Shown here: piece after piece, positions 26,501-34,644 of the stretch | Position numbering within the stretch: position 1 is the stretch's first letter | How the letters are laid out: the number at the start of each line of letters is the position of its first letter | Assembly (NCBI RefSeq): GCF_022867795.2 | Contig: NZ_CP107006.1 | Location: 2,046,001 to 2,110,000 of the forward strand | From: Chitinophaga horti | Lineage (GTDB): Bacteria; Bacteroidota; Bacteroidia; Chitinophagales; Chitinophagaceae | Direction: 5' to 3' | DNA: 64,000 nt | The notes under the pieces: model-generated | Database searches by the model: none | What the model saw: only the letters and a program-made list of their open reading frames with translations | Told to the model about the DNA's origin: nothing | Made by a program: the position numbers and the translations under genes

Positions 26501-29427
26501 ACGGCGAAGCTCGTCCTTACGGCGCGGCCTACGATGCAGGTGCGGATGAGTATACAGGTGCAACGCCCACTAATAAAACGCCTACTGCGAATGCAGGCAC
26601 TGATATTACAGTAACGCTGCCAACCAATACCGCTTCTCTGGATGGTTCAGGTTCTACAGATGCTGATGGCAATATCGCCACCTGGGCATGGGTGAAGAAA
26701 TCTGGTCCAACCGCGGGCGGTGGTGCTATCACTACAGCAGGTGCATCTAAAACCACCGTTACCGGTTTGGTAGAAGGTACTTACGTATTTACGCTCACTG
26801 TAACCGATGACAAAGGTGCTACGCACAGCGACGACGTAACTGTAACTGTGAAAGCAGCAGCTGTTAACGTAGCGCCGGTAGCGAAAGCTGGTGCGGACGT
26901 GACCATTACACTGCCAACAAACAGCGTATCGCTGGATGGCAGCACTTCTACCGACAGCGATGGCACGATCACCAAATGGGCCTGGACCAAAAAATCGGGT
27001 CCGACTGCAGGTGGCGGCACCATTACTACGGCTGCTGCGTCTAAAACGACAGTAACCGGTTTGCTGGAAGGTACTTACACCTTTACATTGACTGTTACCG
27101 ACGACAAAGGTGCTACGCACAGCGACGACGTAACTGTAACTGTGAAAGCAGCAGCTGTTAACGTAGCGCCGGTAGCGAAAGCTGGTGCGGACGTGACCAT
27201 TACACTGCCAACAAACAGCGTATCGCTGGATGGCAGCACTTCTACCGATAGCGATGGCACGATCACCAAATGGGCCTGGACCAAAAAATCGGGTCCGACT
27301 GCAGGTGGCGGCACCATTACTACGGCTGCTGCGTCTAAAACGACAGTAACCGGTTTGCTGGAAGGTACTTACATCTTTACGCTCACTGTTACCGACGACA
27401 AAGGTGCTACGCACAGCGACGACGTGGTGATCACTGTAAAAGCGGCTGCGAATGTTGCCCCGGTAGCGAAAGCAGGTGCAGATGTATCGGTTTCACTTCC
27501 AACCAATACCGTAGCGCTGGATGGTGGTTCATCTACCGACAGCGACGGCACGATCGCCAAATGGGCCTGGACGAAACAGAGCGGCCCGACTGGTGGTGCT
27601 ATCGCATCTCCCGCTGCTGCTAAAACAAATATTACCAGCCTTATCGAAGGCACATACGTTTACCGGCTGACGGTTACCGACGATAAAGGTCTTACTCATT
27701 TTGATGATGTAACCATTACCGTTAAACCAGCAGCTGCGAACGATGCACCAACGGCTAATGCAGGTGCAGATATCACGATCACCCTACCAACATCATCTGC
27801 AGCATTGGATGCCAGCGGGTCTACAGACACAGACGGTACCATTGCAAAATATGTATGGACGAAAGTATCTGGTCCGGCAGGCGGCGCCATCAGCAATGCT
27901 GCGGTAGCAAAAACAACCGTTACCGGCCTGTTGGAAGGTACTTATGTATATGCTGTAACGGTAACCGATAATAATGGCGCCACTGCCACCGACGAGGTAA
28001 CAATCGTTGTGAAAGCAGCAATCGCCAACGTGAAGCCTGTAGCCAATGCCGGCAGCACGCAAACGATCACGCTGCCTACTTCGGCGGTATCGCTCGACGG
28101 ATCGGCTTCTTCCGATGCTGACGGTAGCATTGCATCTTACCAATGGAAGAAAACCAGCGGTCCTGCAGGAGGTGCTATTGCCAATACTTCATCTGCCCGT
28201 ACGAACGTAACTGGTCTTACAGAAGGTACTTATGTGTTTACATTGACAGTAACGGATGATGGTGGATTAACTTCTACTGCGGATGTGACTGTGGTTGTGA
28301 GCCCTGCGCCCAACAGGCCGCCGGTAGTTTACGCTGGTGCGGATATTACGATCACGCTGCCAACGAATTCAACCACGCTGGACGCAAGCCTGTCTTACGA
28401 CCCTGATGGTGCCATCGTGAACTATTCCTGGAAGAAAACCAGTGGTCCGAGCGGATTCGCATTTGCAAACGGCAGCAGCGCCAAAACGCTCGTAACAAAC
28501 CTGGTGGCCGGCACTTACGTGTTTACGGTTACAGCTACGGACGATAAAGGCCTTACTGCTTTCGACGATATCATTGTAACCGTTCAGGCGATAAATAACG
28601 CTGCACCGATCGCCAATGCTGGTCCGGATGTATCGATTACGTTGCCTGCCAGCGAAACGCAGCTTAACGGCTCTGGCTCGCTCGACACAGATGGCACGAT
28701 CGCCTCCTACAAATGGGTACAGGTGTATGGTCCGGCTGCTTCGATTGCGAACAGCAATGTGGCTAATACTTCGGTAAGCGGCCTGGCGCAAGGTGAGTAC
28801 ATTTTTGAACTGACGGTAGTAGATAATAACGGCGCAACGGCATCTGACCGTATCACCATCCTGGTGCTGGCTGAGCCTAATGGAAAGCCAGTAGCAAATG
28901 CAGGTGGCGATCGCACCGTAACGCTTCCATTTACCGCGCTTGAATTGGACGGTACAGGTTCTTACGATACAGACGGCACCATCACCGGTTACAGCTGGAA
29001 AAAGATCTCTGGTCCTGCGGAAGGTGAGATCGTAGGCAGCAACGCTGCCGGTCCTAACCTGGTGGGCTTGGTGGCAGGTGTATACGAATTCGAACTGACC
29101 GTTACAGATAACAAGTTCGAAACGGCTACGGATGTGGTGAGAATCACGGTGAAAGCCCCTGAAGACGAACCGGTACAAATAAACATGTATCCGAACCCAG
29201 CCAGGGACAATCTCCGTGTAGAACTGAAAAATAAGGAGCTGAAAAACGTCACTGTCGTGATCTACAACTCCTTCGGGCAGGTGGTTAAAATGATCCGGGT
29301 GGGCAATACAAACGGCGGTTGGCATAACAACATCCAGATCACCGATCTTGCTAGTGGCGTATATGTGTTGAAGGTTGACGCTGATGGCGTGAAGTACGCG
29401 AAGATGTTTATTAAAGCCGGTCACTAA
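23593..29427 (+). CDS. Giant secreted protein: esterase, PKD repeats, right-handed beta-helix and T9SS sorting domain
   Basis: A 1944-residue exported protein. Residues 1-31 are a signal peptide ending AMAQ; the start is GTG 23593 or ATG 23614 (MPKVRAGIF). Residues about 35-255 form an alpha/beta-hydrolase esterase domain with LLLFFHGVGEGG and the nucleophile motif GLSAGG (143-148, Ser145). Three PKD-like repeats follow (about 270-540), then a right-handed parallel beta-helix (about 553-985) that ends with a SPAIDKG...DFDG segment. Nine further PKD-like repeats (ANAGxDxTITLP ... DGTI) precede a type A T9SS C-terminal domain starting at YPNPARDNL (about 1865) and ending KMFIKAGH. Predicted to be released or anchored at the cell surface to act on a polysaccharide; the substrate is unknown. 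It stands alone, with a terminator after it. Confidence 0.9.
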   Translation: MKNLLQLMPKVRAGIFCMIMLHMLQPRAMAQGDQTAIKAGNFNAWLHLPDDYNSTTETYPLLLFFHGVGEGGSLNAVLTHGLPKLIARGAKMEYTVGGKLFKFIVVSPQVSTGGWMNADNLDGVLESIKKNYRVDLSRIYITGLSAGGYATWNYPAAKPEYAKKIAAIAPVSAAGVDYENTLCNIATYDVKLRTYCGSNDQFYYLVDKYLTQINACNPPVKATSVITAGAGHTGSYWDQAFATDNRYNTPNMYEWMLQYRRTDVGVPGNTLPTANAGSDVTITLPTASVSLDGSASRDADGTIATYSWTKKSGPAVGTITPANAAKTSITGLTTAGTYVYTLTVTDNAGGTASDDVTIIVRSSANTAPVANAGTAQTITLPTNTVSLDGSASTDAEGTITYAWTKVSGGTAAISTANAAKTNVTGLAAGTYVFQLTVTDAGGLTNSSTVTVTVNAAPAAPVAKVAASAISITLPTTTATLDGSVSTGTITSYAWTKVSGPTGGTISTSSASKTTVSGLQAGAYVYKLAVTSAAGTSEATVTVNVTAAATSGDCASCKLTVTPNAEGGVWMDLSGKGLQPGDTICIKAGKYTYIEFFNATGSAEKPLVFINCGGIVESGDGGDRGFSFRNVKYFKFTGTGTGDKYGFKANGASKYIPSGFSAGKGCTDYEVEHLEITKAEAGILCKINPDCDPETWYPNFAIRNLKFHDIYIHDVLGEGMYIGHTSQNGVTMTCNGATITQPPPRIYNCKVYNVTTDGTGWDGIQVSTVPEGLEIYNNKVLNYGLENKGSQQAGIIFGGEGIGSIHDNLVSKGTGNGIQVFGSTHIDVYNNVVNEAGYDGTSEGQDAIFIDDKPTKLLYKPIQVYVFNNTVVKSKRNGIMFFNSQGTVAAGNLFYNNLIVAPGSLATKGTRAYLEVDRSIDFKEANNYFEADINNVKFVNPAGNDFHLQASSPAIDKGQDLSAYGIKRDFDGEARPYGAAYDAGADEYTGATPTNKTPTANAGTDITVTLPTNTASLDGSGSTDADGNIATWAWVKKSGPTAGGGAITTAGASKTTVTGLVEGTYVFTLTVTDDKGATHSDDVTVTVKAAAVNVAPVAKAGADVTITLPTNSVSLDGSTSTDSDGTITKWAWTKKSGPTAGGGTITTAAASKTTVTGLLEGTYTFTLTVTDDKGATHSDDVTVTVKAAAVNVAPVAKAGADVTITLPTNSVSLDGSTSTDSDGTITKWAWTKKSGPTAGGGTITTAAASKTTVTGLLEGTYIFTLTVTDDKGATHSDDVVITVKAAANVAPVAKAGADVSVSLPTNTVALDGGSSTDSDGTIAKWAWTKQSGPTGGAIASPAAAKTNITSLIEGTYVYRLTVTDDKGLTHFDDVTITVKPAAANDAPTANAGADITITLPTSSAALDASGSTDTDGTIAKYVWTKVSGPAGGAISNAAVAKTTVTGLLEGTYVYAVTVTDNNGATATDEVTIVVKAAIANVKPVANAGSTQTITLPTSAVSLDGSASSDADGSIASYQWKKTSGPAGGAIANTSSARTNVTGLTEGTYVFTLTVTDDGGLTSTADVTVVVSPAPNRPPVVYAGADITITLPTNSTTLDASLSYDPDGAIVNYSWKKTSGPSGFAFANGSSAKTLVTNLVAGTYVFTVTATDDKGLTAFDDIIVTVQAINNAAPIANAGPDVSITLPASETQLNGSGSLDTDGTIASYKWVQVYGPAASIANSNVANTSVSGLAQGEYIFELTVVDNNGATASDRITILVLAEPNGKPVANAGGDRTVTLPFTALELDGTGSYDTDGTITGYSWKKISGPAEGEIVGSNAAGPNLVGLVAGVYEFELTVTDNKFETATDVVRITVKAPEDEPVQINMYPNPARDNLRVELKNKELKNVTVVIYNSFGQVVKMIRVGNTNGGWHNNIQITDLASGVYVLKVDADGVKYAKMFIKAGH
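26821..27408 (+). repeat. Two nearly identical 294-bp tandem repeats (PKD-encoding)
   Basis: Units 26821-27114 and 27115-27408 each encode 98 residues starting THSDDVTVTVKAAAVNVAPV. They differ at only a handful of bases, notably GAC/GAT in the DSDG segment and in the codons for TYTFTL versus TYIFTL. They are much more alike than the other PKD repeats of the same gene, so they mark a recent duplication. Confidence 0.9.
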
Positions 29428-29450
29428 GTTTAGTTACCGCAACTTATAGT

Positions 29451-29495
29451 CGAAGGCCTTTACCGGTATAAGCTGGTAAAGGCCTTCGTGTTTTT
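29451..29495 (+). terminator. Terminator of the giant secreted-protein gene
   Basis: A 14-bp perfect stem (29451-29464 with 29475-29488) has a 10-nt loop, followed by TGTTTTTA. Confidence 0.85.
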
Positions 29496-29598
29496 AGTGC
29501 ATATTGCGTGGAAAATACCACGATCGATCCTGGTGGCAGCTGTTTGTGTGGTGATTGTAACATGTTGATATATTGATCGTTACAGCGCATTTTTCGTT

Positions 29599-29614
29599 TT
29601 GGAATGATCCTTGT
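29599..29614 (+). promoter_or_regulatory. Possible sigma-54-type promoter of the DUF1328 gene
   Basis: TTGG (29599-29602) and TTGT (29611-29614) place GG and GT with exactly 10 bases between them, the GG-N10-GC geometry of sigma-54 promoters with T replacing C in the -12 element. About 60 bases upstream of the ATG at 29674. The family is often stress-induced, so regulation by RpoN is a guess. Confidence 0.3.
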
Positions 29615-29673
29615 AAAACTGTATACAGACTATTAATTGTTTACACATTGTTTCACCTTAAAACCTCTTAGTT

Positions 29674-29835
29674 ATGTTACGTTGGGCAGTTATATTTTTT
29701 ATCGTAGCGATTATCGCAGCCATTTTTGGATTCGGTGGTATCGCAGCTGGTGCAGTATCTATTGCTAAGATCCTGTTCTTTGTTTTCGTAGTACTGTTCC
29801 TCATTTCCTTGATCTCAGGACTGGCTAGAAGATAA
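29674..29835 (+). CDS. DUF1328/YtjA-type small membrane protein
   Basis: A 53-residue protein made almost entirely of two hydrophobic helices (RWAVIFFIVAIIAAIFGFGG and KILFFVFVVLFLISLISGL) joined by AAGAVSIA, ending ARR. This is the exact layout of the DUF1328 (YtjA) family of small inner-membrane proteins, whose function is unknown and which are often induced by stress or stationary phase. Start ATG 29674 and stop TAA 29833-29835 give the family's normal length. It has its own promoter candidate and is followed by an unusually long palindromic terminator, so it is probably a monocistronic unit. Confidence 0.85.
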   Translation: MLRWAVIFFIVAIIAAIFGFGGIAAGAVSIAKILFFVFVVLFLISLISGLARR

Positions 29836-29855
29836 TTATATTATTTCTTCCTTTT

Positions 29856-29905
29856 GCAGAAGGCTGCTTACGATAACGCGTTATCGTAAGCAGCCTTCTG
29901 CTTTG
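29856..29905 (+). terminator. 46-nt perfect palindrome, terminator of the DUF1328 gene
   Basis: Bases 29856-29901 read the same on both strands: GCAGAAGGCTGCTTACGATA then its complement through ACGCGT at the centre. It is followed by TTTGTTATT. The RNA would form a 21-bp stem with a 4-nt loop. Confidence 0.85.
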
Positions 29906-29938
29906 TTATTACAGTCGTGAAAGCTTACATTTACAAGC

Positions 29939-30226
29939 ATGAAACCAGTTGTTACCATTACGTATTGCCCGAAGTGTGGCTGGCTGTTGCGGGCGGCTTA
30001 TATGGCCCAGGAACTGTTAACTACATTCGAAGAAGATCTTGGCGGCGTTACGTTAAAGCCGGCTGAAATTGCGGGTAGTTACCAGGTTTTCGTGGATGAT
30101 TTTATGCTGTTCGATCGTAAGCGGGAAGGGCGTTTCCCCGACATTAAAGAGCTGAAACAACTCGTGCGCGATCGGGTTAATCCTGGTAAAAGTCTGGGGC
30201 ATTCGGACCGCAAAACAGAAGGTTAA
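29939..30226 (+). CDS. SelT/SelW/SelH-family (Rdx-type) thioredoxin-like protein, Cys form
   Basis: A 95-residue protein of the SelW/Rdx family, small thioredoxin-fold redox proteins. The N-terminal TITYCPKCGWLLRAAYMAQE carries the redox motif CPKC (positions 10-13), where selenoprotein versions have CxxU, so this is a cysteine homologue. The EEDLGGVTLKPAE strand and the FPDIKELKQLVRD helix match the family's second half. Length is near the family average with a charged C-terminal tail (SLGHSDRKTEG). It precedes the MtfA-like peptidase gene by 63 bases on the same strand and may be co-transcribed with it. Partners and exact role are unknown. Confidence 0.85.
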   Translation: MKPVVTITYCPKCGWLLRAAYMAQELLTTFEEDLGGVTLKPAEIAGSYQVFVDDFMLFDRKREGRFPDIKELKQLVRDRVNPGKSLGHSDRKTEG

Positions 30227-30289
30227 AATCGGCAGGAGAGGGGCTCCTATCCTGCTTCAGCATTGTATTTAAGCATCATTTAAGGACTT

Positions 30290-31066
30290 ATGGAACCGGG
30301 ATATTTTTTAGGGATTGTAGTGTTGATCGTCGTGCTGGTCATCTGGCGGCGTAAATCCAAACAGCGTGCGCGCAAAGAACTGGCTGTGCCGTCTAACTAT
30401 ATTGAATTGCTGGCGCAAACGGTCCCATATTATCAGCGGTTAAGCGATCCCGAAAAGTCGCGGTTTGCCGCGCAGGTAAAATCTTTTTTAGAAACCGTGA
30501 ACATCGAAGGCGTAAGGACCAGCGTGGAACCGCTGGACCGCATACTGGTAGCTGCAGCATCTGTTATTCCGTCCTTCGGTTTCCAGGACTGGAAATATTT
30601 CAACCTCACGAATATTATTTTGTACCCGGGCGCATTTGACGAGGAATATCGTTTGGATGGCGAGCGTCGACCGATTGCCGGTATGGTCGGCAGCGGCGCT
30701 TTGAACGGGCAGATGTTGCTTTCACGGCCAGCGGTGCGTGCAGGCTTCTTTGACATTCATGGTAAACATAATACCGCTGTGCACGAATTCGTGCATTTGC
30801 TGGATAAGGCGGACGGTATCGTGGATGGCGTGCCTGAAAAATTCTTGCGCCACACACAAACCGAGGAATGGGAACAAATTGTAGCGCATGAAATTGAAAT
30901 GATCGATCAGGGTGAGTCAGATATTAATCCGTACGGCGCCACCAATCATGGCGAGTTTCTTGCGGTGGCATCGGAGTATTTTTTTCAACAGCCCGAACGG
31001 ATGAAGGAAAATCATCCTGATCTGTTCCGGATGTTGTCGCTGATATTTCATCAACAACTCGCATAA
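30290..31066 (+). CDS. MtfA-like zinc-dependent peptidase (M90 family)
   Basis: A 258-residue protein with one N-terminal transmembrane helix (YFLGIVVLIVVLVIWRRK, residues 4-21) and a cytoplasmic-type domain. The zinc-site region is TAVHEFVHLLDKADG, with HEFVH at about residues 165-169 and a downstream Glu in VPEKFLRHT-TEEWEQIVAHEIE and HGEFLAVASEYFF. In Escherichia coli MtfA has peptidase activity and titrates the Mlc repressor. The membrane anchor here is not part of the classical soluble E. coli protein, and no Mlc homologue is seen nearby. It lies between the SelW-like and VOC genes with 63- and 11-base gaps, suggesting one operon. Confidence 0.8.
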   Translation: MEPGYFLGIVVLIVVLVIWRRKSKQRARKELAVPSNYIELLAQTVPYYQRLSDPEKSRFAAQVKSFLETVNIEGVRTSVEPLDRILVAAASVIPSFGFQDWKYFNLTNIILYPGAFDEEYRLDGERRPIAGMVGSGALNGQMLLSRPAVRAGFFDIHGKHNTAVHEFVHLLDKADGIVDGVPEKFLRHTQTEEWEQIVAHEIEMIDQGESDINPYGATNHGEFLAVASEYFFQQPERMKENHPDLFRMLSLIFHQQLA

Positions 31067-31077
31067 AACCTCACATC

Positions 31078-31464
31078 ATGTCAAACGCAAAAATTCCACT
31101 AGGCCACCAGACCGTCGTTCCATATCTGATCCTGGATGGCGCCGCCAAATTCCTGCAGTTTGTGAAAACCGTACTCAACGCCGAAGAAAAATACAATTAT
31201 CCGCGTGAAGAAGACCCTGCGAAAATTATGCATGGCGAAGTGCGCATCGGTACCGCGACAATCATGTTTGCTGATGCGACCGACAAATACGGCGTTCAAA
31301 CCGCTGGCTTGTACGTGTACGTTGATGATGCTGACGCCACCTACAAAAAAGCCCTCGCCGCCGGTGCCGAATCTGTCACTGAAATGGCTGACCAGCCGTA
31401 CGGCCGTTCGGGCGGTGTTAAAGATCCGACTGGCGTAACCTGGTGGTTGACGACTGTTAAGTAA
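31078..31464 (+). CDS. VOC-superfamily protein (PhnB/glyoxalase-like)
   Basis: A 128-residue protein of the vicinal-oxygen-chelate superfamily, with the two beta-alpha-beta-beta-beta modules typical of PhnB- and bleomycin-resistance-type proteins: VVPYLILDGAAKFLQFVKTV in the first, then LYVYVDDADATYKKALAAG and the C-terminal GGVKDPTGVTWWLTT in the second. It lacks a clear complete set of glyoxalase I metal ligands (a His is present in IMHGEVRIG), so the catalytic status is open. It starts 11 bases after the MtfA-like gene and ends 46 bases before a tandem-repeat tract. Function is not inferable beyond the family. Confidence 0.85.
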   Translation: MSNAKIPLGHQTVVPYLILDGAAKFLQFVKTVLNAEEKYNYPREEDPAKIMHGEVRIGTATIMFADATDKYGVQTAGLYVYVDDADATYKKALAAGAESVTEMADQPYGRSGGVKDPTGVTWWLTTVK

Positions 31465-31510
31465 TTGATCGCCAGTATCTTGTTTCTAACTTTCCTCTCA
31501 TAATTTATAT

Positions 31511-31675
31511 TATGTTAAATAGATGATTCTAGGTTTCGGTAAGGTATCCTCGGATTACAAGCTTTTATGTTAAATAGATGATTCTAGGTTCCGGTGAGGT
31601 ATCCTCGGATTACAACCTTTTATGTTAAATAGATGATTCTAGGTTCCGGTGATGTATCCTCAGATTACAACCTTT
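31511..31675. repeat. Three tandem 55-bp direct repeats
   Basis: Units at 31511-31565, 31566-31620 and 31621-31675, each beginning TATGTTAAATAGATGATTCT, with a few substitutions (for example GGTTTCGGTAAGG versus GGTTCCGGTGAGG). Directly adjacent, with no spacers, so not a CRISPR array. No coding frame continues across them. The rest of 31465-31900 shows no gene. Confidence 0.9.
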
Positions 31676-31844
31676 CTGGCTTTGTCAGTCGTTCATCTTG
31701 CCTTATAAGTATGTTTGCAATTTGATAGCTGTAAGTCCTATCCTGTTTATCTGATTCGCATGGCTGTCGGGAATTGCAGTTTGTTTTGGCAGCAAAAGTT
31801 CCCATCGTAAAATAAAGTCCTGTGCATGTTTCGATTAATCTGAT

Positions 31845-31874
31845 AAAAAAAAGGCGCCCGCAACTGCGAGCGCC
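31845..31874 (-). terminator. Terminator of the FecA-type receptor gene
   Basis: Minus-strand hairpin with arms GGCGCTCGC and GCGGGCGCC around AGTT (31853-31874), followed by eight T's (complement of 31845-31852). Confidence 0.85.
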
Positions 31875-31900
31875 CAGTACAAACAATAAATAAAAAATCC

Positions 31901-34594
31901 TTAAAACTTCACAGTCACGTTCGCATTCATGTTGAACGGCAATTGCGGCGTTAACACGCCCTGTCCCGCAAAATAAAGTTGATCGGTCAGGTTGTCGGCC
32001 TTCACGCCCAGCCTGAAACGTTTGGTATCGTAAAACACGGTCGCGTTAAGGATTGTGTAAGATGGCAGCGTGAATATGCCCGTAACAGTTGTGTTAGACG
32101 TCAAATGTTCTCCGACGTAGTTGCCCCCTATGCCCACACCCAGGCCTTTCACTTTGCCACGGGGTTGCGTATAACTGATCCAGGCGTTTGCCAGGTTCGC
32201 AGGACCTGCAGATGGCGGACGGCGGCCTTCCACGTTCGATGCTGCTTTCACCAGTTTGCTGTCATTATAGGCGTAGCCAGCAAGCAAGTTCAATCCGGGT
32301 AATGGATTGGCGATGAGTTCGAATTCAATCCCGCGGCTGTCTTGCGTGCCGTTCTGTACAGTGATGTCATACCTTGTTCCTTCCACGGTGATGGATTCCT
32401 GCCGGGTCATATTGTCGACAGTGATATCGTAGTAGCTGGCGGTAAAACTCAGTTTACTGCGGAACAGGTCCAGTTTCACCCCTCCTTCAAACTGATTAGC
32501 CTGTTGTGGTTTCATGGCGCCTGACAGTCCGGGTAACGACTGTGTTACGGGCTGTACGTAAGCAAAGCCGTTCATGTAGTTGGCGAACAAACTGATCTGC
32601 TCTTTTACTACCTGGTACACCAAACCGAATTTAGGCGATACGGCAGATTTGTCGAACTTGCTGTTGACTATCGGCTGATTGGTGGCGTGATTAATTGTTC
32701 CTTTCGAGCTGAATTTGTCGAGACGAACACTCATCATCGCGAGTAAACGATCGGTTACATTTATAACGTCCGACGCATACACGCTGAATATTTCGCTGGA
32801 ACCGTGATTACGCGTCGGCGCCAGCGTAGAGCTGTTCAAACGTGCGTCCAGTGCGTAGCGGGATATTTTTACATAGTTCGGATCAGCAGCCAGGCTGCCA
32901 TCTACAAAGTCGAACGCGATGTATGGAGAATTATCATTGCTTACACGCATATTCACGTAATCAAAACCTACGACCAGCCTGTTACGCAGCGTACCAATCC
33001 TGAAATCGCCGGTAAAGTTCTGTTGGATGTCGATCGCGGTATTGCTGGTGTTTTGCAGGCTCACTGTTCTTTCCAGTGAATCTTCACTCGCCGCTTTGCG
33101 GATAAACTGGTATTGATAATAGCCGTCAGACTTACGGGTATTGGTAGAAATGATCGTCTGCGACGTCCACTGGTCGGAGATTTTATACAGCACTTGCGCA
33201 CGGGCGTTCATCGTTGGGTTTTTCATCGTGATGTCGCTGCTCGTGTACGAACGTTTCCAGTCAAAGTTCAGCTCATCCGGTGACTGCGCAATAAACGGAC
33301 GCACACGATTGAGGAAGATCGACGAAGGATTCGTGCTTTCTGTCTGGTAAAACTCCGCGTTCAGGAAGATGTTCAGCCGGTCACCCGCGCGGTAATGTAA
33401 GGCCGGGGCGATAAACATCGATTTCCTGAAACCCGCGTCCTGCCAGCTGCTTGTATTCTGATAAGCTGTGTTCACGCGAAACAGCAGGCTGCTGTCTTTA
33501 CTCACCGGCCCGTGTACATCGGCGGTAATACGGTTCAGGTTGAAGCTGCCCGCAGTATAACTCACCTCGCCGCCGAAAGCTTCCATCGGTTTCTTCGATA
33601 CAATGTTGATCAAGCCGCCAAAGGAAGTGAGCGTGCTGCCGTAAAGTGTGGCAGACGGACCTTTCAGCACTTCTATCCTTTCGATATTGGCCGGGTCGAT
33701 CTCCCCGTTGGTTTGTCCGGGTACGCCATCCATCATCGACGCTTCCGTCCGGAAACCCCTGATGGTATATGACGATGTTCCGTCCGTATTGATGCCGCGG
33801 TTACCCTGAATTTTGTAAATGCCCGGCATATTTTTGATCGCGTTGCCAATATCGGTAATCACCTGTTCTTTGATCAGCTCAGAAGAAACGGTGGTATATA
33901 CTTGCGGATTCTCCAGGTTTTTGATGGGCAGTTTGGCGATATTGTTACTCTCTTTTTTAGCGAAACGACTGCGGTTCGCATTCACCTCAAACTGTTGCAG
34001 CTGGCGGCTGTTGGCGTACAGGGAAAAATCTGCGGTGATAAGTTTACCATCCGTTAAATTGATTTGCTGCGTTAATGGCGGCAGCCCTGGATATTGCAGC
34101 TCCAACATGTACGAACCGGCCGGCGCCTTCAGGATGTAGATACCATTGTCGTCGGTCAGCGTGCTGACGCCGGCGCCTTTCAGGGTTACTTTTGCACCCG
34201 CTGCAGGCTCACTGTCGACCGTCATTACCTGTCCGCGCACCTGGCCACTTTCTTTTCTGGATATTTCACGAACGGTGATCTGGTTGCCTGTAAACTCAAA
34301 ACGCAACTGCGCTTTACCACTTACATCCGCCAGAATATCTTTTAAGCTACCGCTGGTATTACTAAGCGTAACCGTCTTATCGATGCCGGAAAATTTGTTG
34401 CTGTAAATGAAACTGAATCCTGACTGGCGCTCAGCTTCTTCCAGCAAGGATTTAACGGTAATGGTAGCACGACTGATATTGATTTGCTGCTGACTGTTTT
34501 GGGCAGACAACTGCATCGAACTAAAAATAAAAGTGATGGCGAGCCATAGGGACACAACATTGCTGCTGGCTATCTTAAAGCCATTAATTTTCAT
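31901..34594 (-). CDS. TonB-dependent siderophore-type receptor with STN signalling domain (FecA-like)
   Basis: An 897-residue outer membrane receptor. A signal peptide (about 1-33) is followed by an STN domain (about 45-112: VKSLLEEAERQSGFSFIYSN ... LKDILADVSG) that signals to FecR. A carboxypeptidase-like repeat (about 117-205: GQVRGQVMTVDSEPAAGAKV) comes next, then the plug with NIERIEVLKGPSATLYG and the barrel ending TVKF. The GLINIVSKKP stretch in the plug is typical of siderophore receptors. It is the third gene in a FecI-FecR-receptor operon: sigma factor 36207, FecR 35582, this gene 34594. The likely ligand is a ferric siderophore; which one cannot be told. Confidence 0.92.
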   Translation of the reverse strand: MKINGFKIASSNVVSLWLAITFIFSSMQLSAQNSQQQINISRATITVKSLLEEAERQSGFSFIYSNKFSGIDKTVTLSNTSGSLKDILADVSGKAQLRFEFTGNQITVREISRKESGQVRGQVMTVDSEPAAGAKVTLKGAGVSTLTDDNGIYILKAPAGSYMLELQYPGLPPLTQQINLTDGKLITADFSLYANSRQLQQFEVNANRSRFAKKESNNIAKLPIKNLENPQVYTTVSSELIKEQVITDIGNAIKNMPGIYKIQGNRGINTDGTSSYTIRGFRTEASMMDGVPGQTNGEIDPANIERIEVLKGPSATLYGSTLTSFGGLINIVSKKPMEAFGGEVSYTAGSFNLNRITADVHGPVSKDSSLLFRVNTAYQNTSSWQDAGFRKSMFIAPALHYRAGDRLNIFLNAEFYQTESTNPSSIFLNRVRPFIAQSPDELNFDWKRSYTSSDITMKNPTMNARAQVLYKISDQWTSQTIISTNTRKSDGYYQYQFIRKAASEDSLERTVSLQNTSNTAIDIQQNFTGDFRIGTLRNRLVVGFDYVNMRVSNDNSPYIAFDFVDGSLAADPNYVKISRYALDARLNSSTLAPTRNHGSSEIFSVYASDVINVTDRLLAMMSVRLDKFSSKGTINHATNQPIVNSKFDKSAVSPKFGLVYQVVKEQISLFANYMNGFAYVQPVTQSLPGLSGAMKPQQANQFEGGVKLDLFRSKLSFTASYYDITVDNMTRQESITVEGTRYDITVQNGTQDSRGIEFELIANPLPGLNLLAGYAYNDSKLVKAASNVEGRRPPSAGPANLANAWISYTQPRGKVKGLGVGIGGNYVGEHLTSNTTVTGIFTLPSYTILNATVFYDTKRFRLGVKADNLTDQLYFAGQGVLTPQLPFNMNANVTVKF

Positions 34595-34644
34595 ATTTTT
34601 GAATGTTTTTAAATGATGACGTATGTGTTGTTTAGGAACAGTGG

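Noticed and set aside
23766-29424. Long minus-strand frames opposite the giant PKD-repeat gene (up to about 350 residues)
   Set aside because: They mirror the repeated codon pattern of the sense gene and have no protein-like features; they are antisense shadows.
31511-31675. CRISPR array
   Set aside because: The three 55-bp units are contiguous without spacers and no cas genes are nearby.
31665-31886. 73-residue minus-strand frame beside the tandem repeat
   Set aside because: Overlaps the repeat end and a terminator, no homology features.
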